Of a stretch of DNA of 49,789 bases, positions 26,045-35,060 are shown piece after piece. Each line of letters begins with the position of its first letter. Position 1 is the stretch's first letter. The position numbers were made by a program, and so were the translations under genes. The notes under the pieces are model-generated. The model was given only the letters and a program-made list of their open reading frames with translations, did not search any database and was not told the DNA's origin. Origin of the DNA: Bacteroidales bacterium (GTDB lineage: Bacteria > Bacteroidota > Bacteroidia > Bacteroidales > Marinifilaceae); NCBI GenBank assembly GCA_015061245.1, contig SUWY01000016.1, forward strand, positions 1 to 49,789. The letters are read 5' to 3'.

Positions 26045-26163
26045 GGTTATTCTTATTTTATTTGACAAATTTAGGAAAAAAGAGGTTTGTATTACTATTA
26101 TTGTTAAATTTGTGAATGGGATTGATTCTTCTGTCCTGATGTTTAATTATAGTGATTTGAGTT

Positions 26164-27264
26164 ATGAATAGATTTTTTCTGATAGGATTGATTGTGGCTG
26201 TTTTGTGTTCGTGCAATCAGAATGGCCAGAAAATGTCATACCGACATGCTGAGTTTGAATTGCCACATTTTAAGGATACAATAGATTTGACAGACAGAGT
26301 TGAGGTGTTAAATCGTGATTTTATCCTTGTCGGTGGTAAGGTGTTTGCAACGAAAGATTTCATTGTATGTGTATCTCAAACAGAGGATCATATAAACACG
26401 TGCCTTTTCCAGTTATTTGACAAAGAGGGAAACTTTATTAGAGGTTTTGGAGAGTCGGGAAGAGGACCGGGAGAGATTAATTTGGTAATGAATTCTTATG
26501 GGGTTTTGTCCGATTCAATCTTTTATGCGCATGATGTAAATGCAAGTAAACTGATCTATTACTCTCTATATGATGATTCTTTCTCAGAAATACCGTTTAG
26601 TCATGATATGAACACACTCTGGTTGCGTCATGCCGGAGCGAACAGGGTGGTGCTAAATGCCCCATTTGTTCCCGAAAAGCGAGATGAGAATGCTGATAGT
26701 GTGCGGTATATGGTTCTTTCTCCTCAAATGGAACGCCTTGACAGTTGTTTCGGTTATCCCAAATTGAGAAAAGAGGATGATTACTCCCTGAGTTCTAAAC
26801 GAGGTTTGTATTTCTATCATTCACGATTTGAGTACAATGCAAAACATGATAAGATTGTCTCTATTGTGAACAATGGAGCTCATATAGATATTTATGGTTT
26901 TAATGATAATAAACTTGTTCATGACAGAATTGCTCACTATGCAGAATCGAATATAAATATTTCAGATCGTGCCAGAGCGTCCTATTTGCCATATCCAAGG
27001 CCTATGTCTGAGTATGTCGGTTTGTCGCAGTTGACATTGTCCGATAACGGAATGTTGGTTACTTATGTTGAGCACCACGACAATGCTGAATTTGATAATG
27101 GGGATAGTGGTGACGTTATATGGGAGTTTGATTGGAATTTGACCCCACAGAATTGCTATTTTGTGAGAGAATTTGCATATTCCAATCTATCACCGGACCA
27201 TAAATATCTTTACGGTTACGCCTATATCAATAACGAGCCATTCCTGGCTCGAATTCCACTTTAA
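26164..27264 (+). CDS. TolB-like 6-bladed propeller lipoprotein
   Basis: This 366-residue lipoprotein has Cys15 or Cys17 as the lipobox residue (VLCSCNQ). It has the GESGRGPGEI blade signature near residue 98 and ends with WEFDWNLTPQNCY, related to the two secreted paralogues next to it. It is predicted to be membrane-anchored outside the cytoplasm. The ligand is unknown. A metH-tail fragment begins 11 bp after its stop. Confidence 0.75.
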   Translation: MNRFFLIGLIVAVLCSCNQNGQKMSYRHAEFELPHFKDTIDLTDRVEVLNRDFILVGGKVFATKDFIVCVSQTEDHINTCLFQLFDKEGNFIRGFGESGRGPGEINLVMNSYGVLSDSIFYAHDVNASKLIYYSLYDDSFSEIPFSHDMNTLWLRHAGANRVVLNAPFVPEKRDENADSVRYMVLSPQMERLDSCFGYPKLRKEDDYSLSSKRGLYFYHSRFEYNAKHDKIVSIVNNGAHIDIYGFNDNKLVHDRIAHYAESNINISDRARASYLPYPRPMSEYVGLSQLTLSDNGMLVTYVEHHDNAEFDNGDSGDVIWEFDWNLTPQNCYFVREFAYSNLSPDHKYLYGYAYINNEPFLARIPL

Positions 27265-27274
27265 ACAGTATAGA

Positions 27275-27309
27275 TTACCCCTTAATCACATACTAGCCGC
27301 AGGTGAGAG
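27275..27309 (-). repeat. Degenerate copy of the metH 3' end (copy 1)
   Basis: On the minus strand this ends with a TAA and reads TCG-stop-YVIKG in the frame that gives TCGLFVIKG in metH (31509-31543). The DNA match is about 30 of 35 bases by eye, with weaker likeness for another 25 bp. It lies directly before the promoter and small gene at 27355-27781. Confidence 0.75.
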
Positions 27310-27354
27310 TTGTAGTTTGGGAATCTGTGATAAAAAAGAAAAATATTAGGAAAA

Positions 27355-27384
27355 TTTGTTTCATTTCATATATATATAATTTTG
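27355..27384 (+). promoter_or_regulatory. Promoter of the first NVEALA-type cassette
   Basis: TTTG (27355-27358) and TAATTTTG (27377-27384) lie 18 bp apart, with a TATATATATA run between. The same layout recurs at 29969-30002. Confidence 0.65.
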
Positions 27385-27406
27385 TGCTTTATAAAATGTA
27401 ATTATC

Positions 27407-27781
27407 ATGAAGAAATTAGTTGTAAAAATTGGAGTGTTTGCATTGATTGTAGTAGTAATTTGTGTTGTTACATATATTCAATGTATGCAACATCTTAACT
27501 CGTTGTTTTCGGATGGCAGCCAAACGATAACGAGTGGAGAGAGTTCTTATATAGAAAGAAAAGGTCATGTGGATAATCCATTGCCTTGTAACATAAAGAA
27601 AACCTATGAATGTAAGATAGGATTTACTATTCCTATATGGGTTCCACGTGTAGGAGGTTTAGAGTGTGTATATGAGTATACAAATGAGGTGATATTTCCT
27701 GGTACACAAAACCTATGTGTATATACTGCCAATGATAATCAAACATGCTTCTACTATCAATGTAAGAAGAATGGGACATAG
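27407..27781 (+). CDS. Small exported Cys-rich protein, NVEALA-like
   Basis: This 124-residue protein has an N-terminal hydrophobic helix (about 8-25) and then a short HLNSLFSDG segment at the place where NVEALA proteins carry their motif. A tail follows with Cys at 61, 69, 87, 104, 114 and 119. The NVEALA motif itself is degenerate, so assignment rests on layout and on the gene at 30038. Such proteins are common next to propeller lipoproteins in Bacteroidota; their function is unknown. It precedes the propeller gene by 13 bp. Confidence 0.6.
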   Translation: MKKLVVKIGVFALIVVVICVVTYIQCMQHLNSLFSDGSQTITSGESSYIERKGHVDNPLPCNIKKTYECKIGFTIPIWVPRVGGLECVYEYTNEVIFPGTQNLCVYTANDNQTCFYYQCKKNGT

Positions 27782-27794
27782 TGTGATTTGATGT

Positions 27795-28991
27795 ATGTGT
27801 AATAATAAATTTTTATATACTTTTTTATTGTTATGTTGTGTTGGAGTATTAGGATGCTTTAATCCTAAGGAATCGTCACAAGCAGAAAATAAATTTGTAG
27901 ACTCTTTGTTCAATACAATTAGTATTGATTTTAACAGAGTAGAAAATAGATCGGGACGGCCTTTCAATATATCCGAGATATCTGATACTGTTACATATAT
28001 TCCACTACAAACAAATGATTCTATAATTATTGGAAACATTCGTCGATTAATAGTAATTAGTGATACGATGTATATATGGGATGATACGTCGGATGAGATA
28101 TATTGCTTTAATTCCAATGGAGAATACATATATAGAATTTCTCGAAAAGGAAGGGGATATGATGAGTATGCGCGAATCATGGATTTCTTTGTTCATCCGG
28201 AATCATGCAAAATATACATATATTCCGATGTAAATCAAAAAATATATGGATATAATAGTAGATCCGAGTTGGTTTCTCAGATAGACATCCCATTTACAAT
28301 TAAGTCTTTTGCAGTTTCTGAACATTTTAGATCATACTATTCTGGAGCTATACCTAATGGAGAATATGATGAGGGGGCTTTACAATATGTATACCGATGG
28401 GAGAGTGAAAGAGAGCAGGGTTGTCAATTACCATTTTTCTATCAGGAGGATTTGTTGAAAATAGCTTCTTCCAATAATAATTTTAGCTATTATAATGATA
28501 CCTTGTTGTTAACAGATTATATTACTGCTAAAACGTATAAAATACATGAGGATGGCAAGCTTTTTCCGAGATATTCTATGAATTTTAAGTCGAACCTTAT
28601 AGAAATAGACTACAATTCTCGTATTTCTTTGAATGATATAGTAGAAGCCCAAAAGAATGGAACATTTACGTCACTTCATAATAGTTTTTTTGAAAATGAC
28701 AAATATATTTTCTTTAACTTCTCAAGAGGAATTATTGGTCTCGGAATTATTGATAAAAATATAAATAAGATAAATTGTGAATATTTTATTATTGATGATT
28801 TTAGCAATAACACTTTGAATACAAGTATAGCATATGTTGATTCTGAGTGTATGTATAAAATAACGGAGCCTCACATGCTTATTCCTAAGTTAAACAATAA
28901 AAGGTTAAGATTATCACCGACTCTTACAAAACAAATAGAGAAGATGTCCGAATTCGATAATCCGGTAATAATAAAAGTTTATTTAAAATGA
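27795..28991 (+). CDS. 6-bladed beta-propeller lipoprotein (cassette B)
   Basis: This 398-residue lipoprotein has its lipobox Cys at 21 (GVLGC). The segment SDTVTYIPLQTNDSIIIG followed by IRRLI and ISRKGRGYDEY is the standard start of the 6-bladed propeller lipoproteins (DUF4934/DUF5128 type). It is a paralogue of the 30370 product, which has IPLETENDFLISKIRKML in the same place. It is translationally coupled to the redoxin gene (ATGA overlap) and follows the small Cys-rich gene. It may present or bind the small protein outside the cell, which is inference. Confidence 0.8.
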   Translation: MCNNKFLYTFLLLCCVGVLGCFNPKESSQAENKFVDSLFNTISIDFNRVENRSGRPFNISEISDTVTYIPLQTNDSIIIGNIRRLIVISDTMYIWDDTSDEIYCFNSNGEYIYRISRKGRGYDEYARIMDFFVHPESCKIYIYSDVNQKIYGYNSRSELVSQIDIPFTIKSFAVSEHFRSYYSGAIPNGEYDEGALQYVYRWESEREQGCQLPFFYQEDLLKIASSNNNFSYYNDTLLLTDYITAKTYKIHEDGKLFPRYSMNFKSNLIEIDYNSRISLNDIVEAQKNGTFTSLHNSFFENDKYIFFNFSRGIIGLGIIDKNINKINCEYFIIDDFSNNTLNTSIAYVDSECMYKITEPHMLIPKLNNKRLRLSPTLTKQIEKMSEFDNPVIIKVYLK

Positions 28992-29878
28992 TAACTATAA
29001 ATAAAAATATAATTTTAATAGTTATTTTATGTTCATTCCTATGTAGTCTATCTTGTTCGTCACGTATTACGCAAACTGAAGTAAATAATTCAGTATATCT
29101 TGAAGATTTGTATATATCAAATATTTTAAGTGCTAACACGTTTGAACTGCCTTTGAATATGATAATAAGAGATTCTAAAGGAGATACTATTACTTTCAAA
29201 GAGATTATAAAGGAGTCGGAAAAGATAGTTTTAAGAATTTCAAACTCATTCTGTTCTAGTTGTGTAGATGAGGAATTGATGCGAATTGGGGAATTTGTTA
29301 AGGATTCATCTGTTATAATCCTTGCAACATATCAGAACCCAAGAATAATAAAGGTTATTGAAAAAAAGAAATCAATAACAAATCCAATTTATTATATAGA
29401 ACAGTCTAAGGCAAGTGCTTTTCTCACTCAAAACGATATGTATGGATCTCCATATTACTTTATTGTGGATAAGCGAGGAAAATGTTCATGCGTATTCTTT
29501 CCTTCTCTTGATTATAAAACTATAACTGAAAGATATATCTCATATTCGTTGCAGAGAGTCAAGCAAAATCAAAAAAGAAGTATTTTTTTAAGTGATATAT
29601 TTTATATTGATTCGGCTGCTATAGGGGATACAATAACTATTCCTTTTGAATATGTTAATATATATAATAATCCTCTGAAAATAACTCATGTAGAGAATTC
29701 ATGTAATTGCACTAATGCACAATTCTCAAATAGTGAGATAGTACCACTTGAGAAAGACAAGATTATTGTCCAATATGTTCCGGATGCAATAGGGGAAAGA
29801 ATACTTCAATTAAGGATTTGGCATAATCAATCGATTATGCCGGAAACAATTACGCTTTATAGCAATATTGACAAATGA
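28988..29878 (+). CDS. Thioredoxin-like lipoprotein fused to DUF1573
   Basis: This 296-residue lipoprotein has its lipobox Cys at 23. Residues about 52-175 form a thioredoxin-like domain with the redox pair FCSSC (Cys89, Cys92) and a GSPYYFIVDKRG cis-Pro-like loop. About 195-290 is a DUF1573 beta-sandwich with SCNCTNAQF. It probably acts on disulfides of exported partners, and the Cys-rich small proteins of the same cassettes are the obvious candidates. Its ATG overlaps the propeller stop. A metH-tail fragment begins 7 bp after its stop. Confidence 0.8.
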   Translation: MITINKNIILIVILCSFLCSLSCSSRITQTEVNNSVYLEDLYISNILSANTFELPLNMIIRDSKGDTITFKEIIKESEKIVLRISNSFCSSCVDEELMRIGEFVKDSSVIILATYQNPRIIKVIEKKKSITNPIYYIEQSKASAFLTQNDMYGSPYYFIVDKRGKCSCVFFPSLDYKTITERYISYSLQRVKQNQKRSIFLSDIFYIDSAAIGDTITIPFEYVNIYNNPLKITHVENSCNCTNAQFSNSEIVPLEKDKIIVQYVPDAIGERILQLRIWHNQSIMPETITLYSNIDK

Positions 29879-29884
29879 AATTCT

Positions 29885-29920
29885 TCACCCCCTAATCACA
29901 AACAAACCGCAGGTTGAGAG
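29885..29920 (-). repeat. Degenerate copy of the metH 3' end (copy 2)
   Basis: On the minus strand it reads STCGLFVIRG then a stop, against STCGLFVIKG then a stop at the true metH end. The reading frame, the stop position and most codons are kept, though no gene precedes it. It lies directly before the second NVEALA cassette. Confidence 0.85.
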
Positions 29921-29968
29921 GTGGAGTTTAGGATAATATATGGTGAAATAGAAAATTAGTGCAGAAAA

Positions 29969-30002
29969 TTTGTTCTATATCATATATATATATATAAATT
30001 TG
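29969..30002 (+). promoter_or_regulatory. Promoter of the second NVEALA cassette
   Basis: TTTG (29969-29972) and TAAATTTG (29995-30002) are 22 bp apart, spaced by an AT dinucleotide run like the one at 27355. The shared GAAAATTTGTT and TATATATATA parts show the two leaders are homologous. Confidence 0.6.
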
Positions 30003-30037
30003 CGTTAATAAAGTAAGTTAAATTTAAATAATGAGTT

Positions 30038-30370
30038 ATGAAAATTATTAGTCGTATATCTATTGGAATAATTTCGTCGTGCATAGCACTTGGGGCTCTA
30101 TGTTACATATATAATGAGTTCGTCAGTGAAAAAACTATGTGGGATAGAAATGTTGAGGCGTTAAGTGGCGACGAGAGTTTGGATTGCAATTATTACCGTA
30201 GAACAGAATCATGTGAGTTTGTAGGAAATGCACGAATAAAGATCTTTGGAGTCGGAATAATTAAGGTGAATGGATCTTTTTCAATTCCTGGAGTTGTGGT
30301 ATGTACTTCCGGAGGTAATGAAACGTGTAAACCCGTTGAGTGTATTGATTTATACGAGGTAATAAAATAA
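30038..30370 (+). CDS. NVEALA-family small exported protein
   Basis: This 110-residue protein has an N-terminal hydrophobic helix (about 7-27) and then RNVEALSGDE at 37-46, the family motif. A tail with Cys at 50, 59, 89, 97 and 102 follows. NVEALA proteins are small exported proteins of unknown function in Bacteroidota. Its stop and the start of the propeller gene share one base (TAATG), so the two are translated together. Confidence 0.8.
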   Translation: MKIISRISIGIISSCIALGALCYIYNEFVSEKTMWDRNVEALSGDESLDCNYYRRTESCEFVGNARIKIFGVGIIKVNGSFSIPGVVVCTSGGNETCKPVECIDLYEVIK

Positions 30371-31491
30371 TGATCAGGCAATTCTGTTGTTTCCTTATAT
30401 TAGTCGCATTATTCTTCTCATCATGTGGAAGAAGGGATGAGTTTGTTTTGAATACTATCATTGTAGAACCGGATAGTGTCAGTATTGATCCTAGTCAATT
30501 GTTTCAATCATATAGGGCAATTCCTTTAGAAACAGAAAATGATTTCCTTATTTCCAAAATAAGAAAAATGTTGATTCATGATTCGTGTTTTTTTATCCTT
30601 TCCACGAGTGGAGATGTTGTATATCAATTTGGTTTTGATGGGAAACATAAAAGAAATATATCGAATTATGGTCGTGGAGAGTTGGAACATTTATATATAG
30701 AGGATATTTCAATCGCTAATGATAGGTTGTATATTTTAACAAGACTTCAAAATAAAATTGTAGAATATAATTTAAATTCTAATTGTTTTTGCGGAGAGAT
30801 AAATATTGGTGATTATTACTCATATTTGTCAGTTGTTAATAGTAATAATATCTTTTTATGGAGCAATAACTCTTCTTCTTTGTTTAAAAATTTAATACTA
30901 TATTCAGCAGAAGAGGGTATAAAGAAAACTTTTTGTGATTTTAATGAGAAGAATCACTTTTTGGGTAGTAATTATTTTATTCCTTTTCATAAACAAGCAA
31001 ATGGAGAACTTTTTTTGACTCAATTATATGATCATTCTATCTATCGTTGCGGATATGAATCTGATTCGTTGGAGATTTATATGAATGTTATGTTTAAGGC
31101 TGATGAACAATTGCCTGATAATATTCTTAATGCTTCATTTGAGGATATGAGTAAAAAGTTGCAATTTGCACCTGTAGTTCATTATATCAGTGATTTTTTT
31201 AGAATGTCTGATAATTGGAATTTAATATGTTATTTATATAAATTTCAATACAGAGTTTCTTCTATTTATGATGGGATTGTAAAAAATTATTTGTTAAATG
31301 GTAGTGAAGAATTTCCCTATGCAACTACATCAAATGTCTTGGGAATACATAATGATGAGCTTATAACATATCAAACTGCAAGTGCCATACTATCATATTA
31401 TAATATTGAACATAATGTTAGTGAAAACAATTCTTTGTTCGGTATAAGTGAAGATGCAAATCCTGTAATATTTTTCCATAAATTCAAATAG
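30370..31491 (+). CDS. 6-bladed beta-propeller lipoprotein (cassette C)
   Basis: This 373-residue lipoprotein has its lipobox Cys at 19 (FFSSC). The order SQLFQSYRAIPLETEND, IRKMLIHD, and NYGRGELEHL matches the 27795 product, but the GRGPGE signature is reduced to YGRGELEH. It is coupled to the NVEALA gene and ends 17 bp before the convergent metH stop. No redoxin gene follows in this cassette. Confidence 0.8.
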   Translation: MIRQFCCFLILVALFFSSCGRRDEFVLNTIIVEPDSVSIDPSQLFQSYRAIPLETENDFLISKIRKMLIHDSCFFILSTSGDVVYQFGFDGKHKRNISNYGRGELEHLYIEDISIANDRLYILTRLQNKIVEYNLNSNCFCGEINIGDYYSYLSVVNSNNIFLWSNNSSSLFKNLILYSAEEGIKKTFCDFNEKNHFLGSNYFIPFHKQANGELFLTQLYDHSIYRCGYESDSLEIYMNVMFKADEQLPDNILNASFEDMSKKLQFAPVVHYISDFFRMSDNWNLICYLYKFQYRVSSIYDGIVKNYLLNGSEEFPYATTSNVLGIHNDELITYQTASAILSYYNIEHNVSENNSLFGISEDANPVIFFHKFK

Positions 31492-31508
31492 ATATTGTGT
31501 AGAGTTGA

Positions 31509-34500
31509 TTACCCCTTAATTACAAACAAACCGCAGGTTGAGGTTGAGGGGGTTATGGCATAGGACTCTGTTAAACTTACTCCAAGTAGGGTTTCTGCAT
31601 TAAGTATATCAAAGGCGGTGCGTTTTAGCGAATGGTCGGGGCACATTGGGTAACCAAAGGCAGGGCGCATAGAGTTTACATCGTTGTAGATTGTTTCATG
31701 TAACCACCCAGTTGCAGCCTCGGCAAGACGGGCGCAAAGAGCCTGTCGCATTAAATGGCTGTACGATTTGCAGTCGCAATGGTGGTGAGTATCTTTTGCA
31801 GTTACACAGAAAACACCCACAGGAATCTCTCGGTCTGTAGGCAGATAATCTACCAATGATATAAAGTTATCTTTAGCACTTAAACTTCTCTGTATTGGCA
31901 TGGTTGTGCCATTCTCAAATACTATAGAGTTCTGCTCCTTATGTGCGTTGAGAATCTCTATCGCATAATTTACGTTTATAGAGCCATCGATAATAACCTC
32001 TTTTAGTAGTTGTTGGGCATTGTTGTATGTTTCGCGTGCCGACTCGTTCTCTAAGATTTTTTCGAGCGAGGCCCCTTTGTATCCCCAGAATAGCATAAAT
32101 TGGAGCCAATCGATCTGTTCTGCAATTTGCTCGATGTTTGGTTTGGCAGGGATCCTTGATTTAAGCTCTGAATATGACGGATGTTCGGTTGGAATGGTTA
32201 ATTCCGGAGCGTGCGCTGTGGCATACTCCAAAGTATGTTCCTCTCTATCCTTAGAGTGGTATAGGGCTCGCACCTCCTCCTGACGCTCCTTAATCTCTGT
32301 AATGGTTTGTTCGGGCCATGTCAGTAATCGCTTGGCAATGACCGATGTGCGTGAGGCATCGCCACCATAAATTACTGCATGGTTATATAGAGGGGCAAGT
32401 TTTACAGCAGTGTGCACCTCCGATGTGGTTGCGCCACCCACGATGAGTGGAATTTCAAGAGCCTCGCTCTGCATCATTGAGCATAGTGCCTCCATCTCTT
32501 TAAGCGATGGGGTGATAAGTCCGCTGATTCCCACAATGGCGGGATTCTCTGCCTTTATGGTTTCGATAATTGTTTGGTTATCAACCATGACACCTAAGTC
32601 TATTACCTGGAAGTTGTTGCACTCCAATACAATGGCAACAATGTTTTTACCAATGTCGTGAACATCGCCTTTGGCTGTTGCAATTACCGCTTTAGGGCGT
32701 GAAACGCTTTCGTTGTTGCTATTTTGAGCATTGATGTAGGGTTGTAGAATTTCGACAGCCTGTTTCATCACCTTGGCCGATTTTACAACTTGCGGCAGGA
32801 ACATTTTGCCCTCGCCGAATAGTGTTCCAACCTGTTCCATACCTCGCATCAATGGCCCCTCGATAACAGTTACGGGGTTGTTTTGACTCTCTGTAAGGGC
32901 TTTAAGCAGGTCTGCTTGAAGTGTGTCGGTTTTGCCGGTACATAGGGCTCTTGCCAAGCGCTCCTCTACGGTTGCGGAGTCACTCTCTTCTATGTGTTGT
33001 GTAGGAGTCCCCTGCGAGGCCTCGCCCTTAATCTTCTCTGCAAGTGCAATAAGGGTATCGGTTGCATTGGGCGTTCTGTTCAATATAACATCCTCGACTG
33101 CTTTTAGGAGCGAGGGCTCAATTTCGCTGTATATTTGCAGCATTGAGGGGTTTACGATGGCCATGTCCAGTCCTGCGCTGATTGCATGATATAGGAATAC
33201 CGAGTGCATAGCCTCGCGTACTGTGTTGTTACCACGAAAAGCGAATGAGAGATTTGATACGCCTCCGCTTGTCTTGGCTCCCGGCAGGTTCTTTTTAATC
33301 CATTCAACGGCGCGGATAAAATCAACTCCGTAGTTGGCATGCTCCTCAATGCCTGTCGCCACCGATAGCACATTGACATCGAAAATTATATCTTCCGGAT
33401 TGAATTGAACCTCTTCTGTCAGAAGAGTATAGGCGCGTTGGCAAATTTGGATTTTTCTGTTATATGTGGTGGCTTGACCCTCTTCATCGAATGCCATTAC
33501 TACGACTGCGGCACCGAATCGTTTCAGCTCCTGTGCTTTGGCAATAAATGAGGCCTCGCCCTCCTTCAGGCTAATTGAGTTTACAATACACTTTCCTTGC
33601 AAGCTTTTAAGACCGGCAAGAACTGTGCCCCAGTCCGATGAGTCAATCATCACAGCTGCTTTGGCAATCTGTGGGTCGTTGCTGATGTAGCGTGTGAATC
33701 GCTCCATCTCCTCTGCGCTGTTCAGCATGGAGTCGTCCATATTTATGTCGATAATCGATGCTCCATCCTCAATCTGTTTTGCCGCAATCTGCGCAGCCTC
33801 TTCGTAACTCTTTTCGCTAATGAGACGGGCAAATTTTCTTGACCCTGCAACATTTGTGCGCTCGCCTATATTTGTAAAGTTATAGTGCTCCTTGTCAATA
33901 ACAACGCTCTCTAATCCGCTTACTATGAGTTGTTTGGGTTGCTCTTTTAATGGGCGAGGGCACACCCCTTTCAACGCCTCGGCAATGGCTTTGATGTGTT
34001 CGAATGTGGTTCCGCAACATCCGCCGGCTATATTCAAAAGTCCTGCTTCGGCCATGGCTTTAAGGTGTTTGGCGGTATGAGCTGGAGCCTCGTCATACTC
34101 TCCCATCTCGTTTGGTAATCCTGCGTTCGGGTGGATGCTTACATAGCAATCCACGCTCTCTGAAATCTTTTCGATAAATGGGCGTAACTCTGTCACTCCG
34201 AAGGAGCAGTTCAGTCCGAACGAGATGATAGGGTAGTGCTTTATTGCAGTGTAAAAGGCATGAATTGTTGCACCTGTTAAGGTTCTGCCACTCTTGTCGT
34301 TAATTGTAACCGATACCATTACAGGAATGGTTCGTTTTAACTGCGAGTTCAATTTTTGGATTGCATATAGGGCAGCCTTGGTGTTTAGAGCATCGAAACA
34401 TGTTTCAAGCAGAAGCATATCAACACCACCTTCAATAAGCGCCTTTGCCTGAGCGTAGTATGCACTGCTCATTGTATCAAAGTCGGTTGCTCTGAACTCC

Positions 34501-34916
34501 GGACGGTTAATATCGGGCGATAGAGAGAGCGTTTTTCCTGTCGGTCCCATACTGCCGGCTACAAAAATTTTGCGCTCAGTGCAGTTGTCGGCACATTCAC
34601 GAGCAAGCTTGGCTCCGCATTGGTTTATCTGCTCTACGTAATCTGCGCAACCATATTCGCTTTGTGATATTGCATTGGCATTGAATGTGTTGGTCGAGAT
34701 AATATCTGCTCCCGCCTCTATGTAGCGGTTGTGAATCTCTTTTATGTAATTTGGGGCGGTTATGTTAAGAATATCGTTATTGCCCTTTAGTTGGGTTGGC
34801 CATAAAGCAAACTCTGTGCCTCGGTAATTCCCCTCGTTAAGCCCAAATGCCTGAATGGCTGTGCCCATTGCTCCGTCAAGGATTAAAATCCTGTTTGACA
34901 ATAATTTCTCAATCAT
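31509..34916 (-). CDS. metH: Cobalamin-dependent methionine synthase
   Basis: It transfers a methyl group from methyl-tetrahydrofolate to homocysteine. The 1135 residues hold: homocysteine domain with Zn-type ligands (GLNCSFG, GGCCGTT), pterin-binding domain (TNVAGSRKFARLI, IDINMDD), cap, B12 domain with GDVHDIGKNIV (ligand His) and ISGLITPSL, and an activation domain with MRPAFGYPMCPDHS. It stops soon after LTESYAITP, about 40 residues earlier than the E. coli protein does after the matching segment. Its last codons are the source of the repeats at 27275 and 29885. Confidence 0.95.
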   Translation of the reverse strand: MIEKLLSNRILILDGAMGTAIQAFGLNEGNYRGTEFALWPTQLKGNNDILNITAPNYIKEIHNRYIEAGADIISTNTFNANAISQSEYGCADYVEQINQCGAKLARECADNCTERKIFVAGSMGPTGKTLSLSPDINRPEFRATDFDTMSSAYYAQAKALIEGGVDMLLLETCFDALNTKAALYAIQKLNSQLKRTIPVMVSVTINDKSGRTLTGATIHAFYTAIKHYPIISFGLNCSFGVTELRPFIEKISESVDCYVSIHPNAGLPNEMGEYDEAPAHTAKHLKAMAEAGLLNIAGGCCGTTFEHIKAIAEALKGVCPRPLKEQPKQLIVSGLESVVIDKEHYNFTNIGERTNVAGSRKFARLISEKSYEEAAQIAAKQIEDGASIIDINMDDSMLNSAEEMERFTRYISNDPQIAKAAVMIDSSDWGTVLAGLKSLQGKCIVNSISLKEGEASFIAKAQELKRFGAAVVVMAFDEEGQATTYNRKIQICQRAYTLLTEEVQFNPEDIIFDVNVLSVATGIEEHANYGVDFIRAVEWIKKNLPGAKTSGGVSNLSFAFRGNNTVREAMHSVFLYHAISAGLDMAIVNPSMLQIYSEIEPSLLKAVEDVILNRTPNATDTLIALAEKIKGEASQGTPTQHIEESDSATVEERLARALCTGKTDTLQADLLKALTESQNNPVTVIEGPLMRGMEQVGTLFGEGKMFLPQVVKSAKVMKQAVEILQPYINAQNSNNESVSRPKAVIATAKGDVHDIGKNIVAIVLECNNFQVIDLGVMVDNQTIIETIKAENPAIVGISGLITPSLKEMEALCSMMQSEALEIPLIVGGATTSEVHTAVKLAPLYNHAVIYGGDASRTSVIAKRLLTWPEQTITEIKERQEEVRALYHSKDREEHTLEYATAHAPELTIPTEHPSYSELKSRIPAKPNIEQIAEQIDWLQFMLFWGYKGASLEKILENESARETYNNAQQLLKEVIIDGSINVNYAIEILNAHKEQNSIVFENGTTMPIQRSLSAKDNFISLVDYLPTDREIPVGVFCVTAKDTHHHCDCKSYSHLMRQALCARLAEAATGWLHETIYNDVNSMRPAFGYPMCPDHSLKRTAFDILNAETLLGVSLTESYAITPSTSTCGLFVIKG

Positions 34917-34983
34917 AACCTTTTGTAAATTTATCAGTTTTTAAAACCTTTTTCTTAAAAACATGTATAGTTTAGTAAATGTG

Positions 34984-35016
34984 TTTGCAAAATTATAAAT
35001 AAATGCACTAAATTTG
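34984..35016 (+). promoter_or_regulatory. Divergent promoter region between metH and the OM barrel gene
   Basis: Plus strand: TTTG (34984-34987) and TAAATTTG (35009-35016), 21 bp apart, for the barrel gene. Minus strand: TAATTTTG at 34988-34995 would serve metH, overlapping the plus-strand spacer. No B12 riboswitch-like structure is seen in the 70-bp metH leader. Confidence 0.65.
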
Positions 35017-35060
35017 TAATGTTCACGTGTGAATCATATTAACATTTAAATATTAACAAC

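Noticed and set aside
22107-31491. Polysaccharide utilisation locus in the propeller array
   Set aside because: No SusC/SusD, glycoside hydrolase, sulfatase or hybrid regulator is present; the array consists of propellers, redoxin, small proteins and a transglutaminase-like protein.
17698-35060. B12 riboswitch near mutA or metH
   Set aside because: Both genes need cobalamin and they flank the propeller array, but neither leader (17700-17845, 34917-34990) shows a B12-box or a fold of the needed size. The flanking by two B12 enzymes may be chance.
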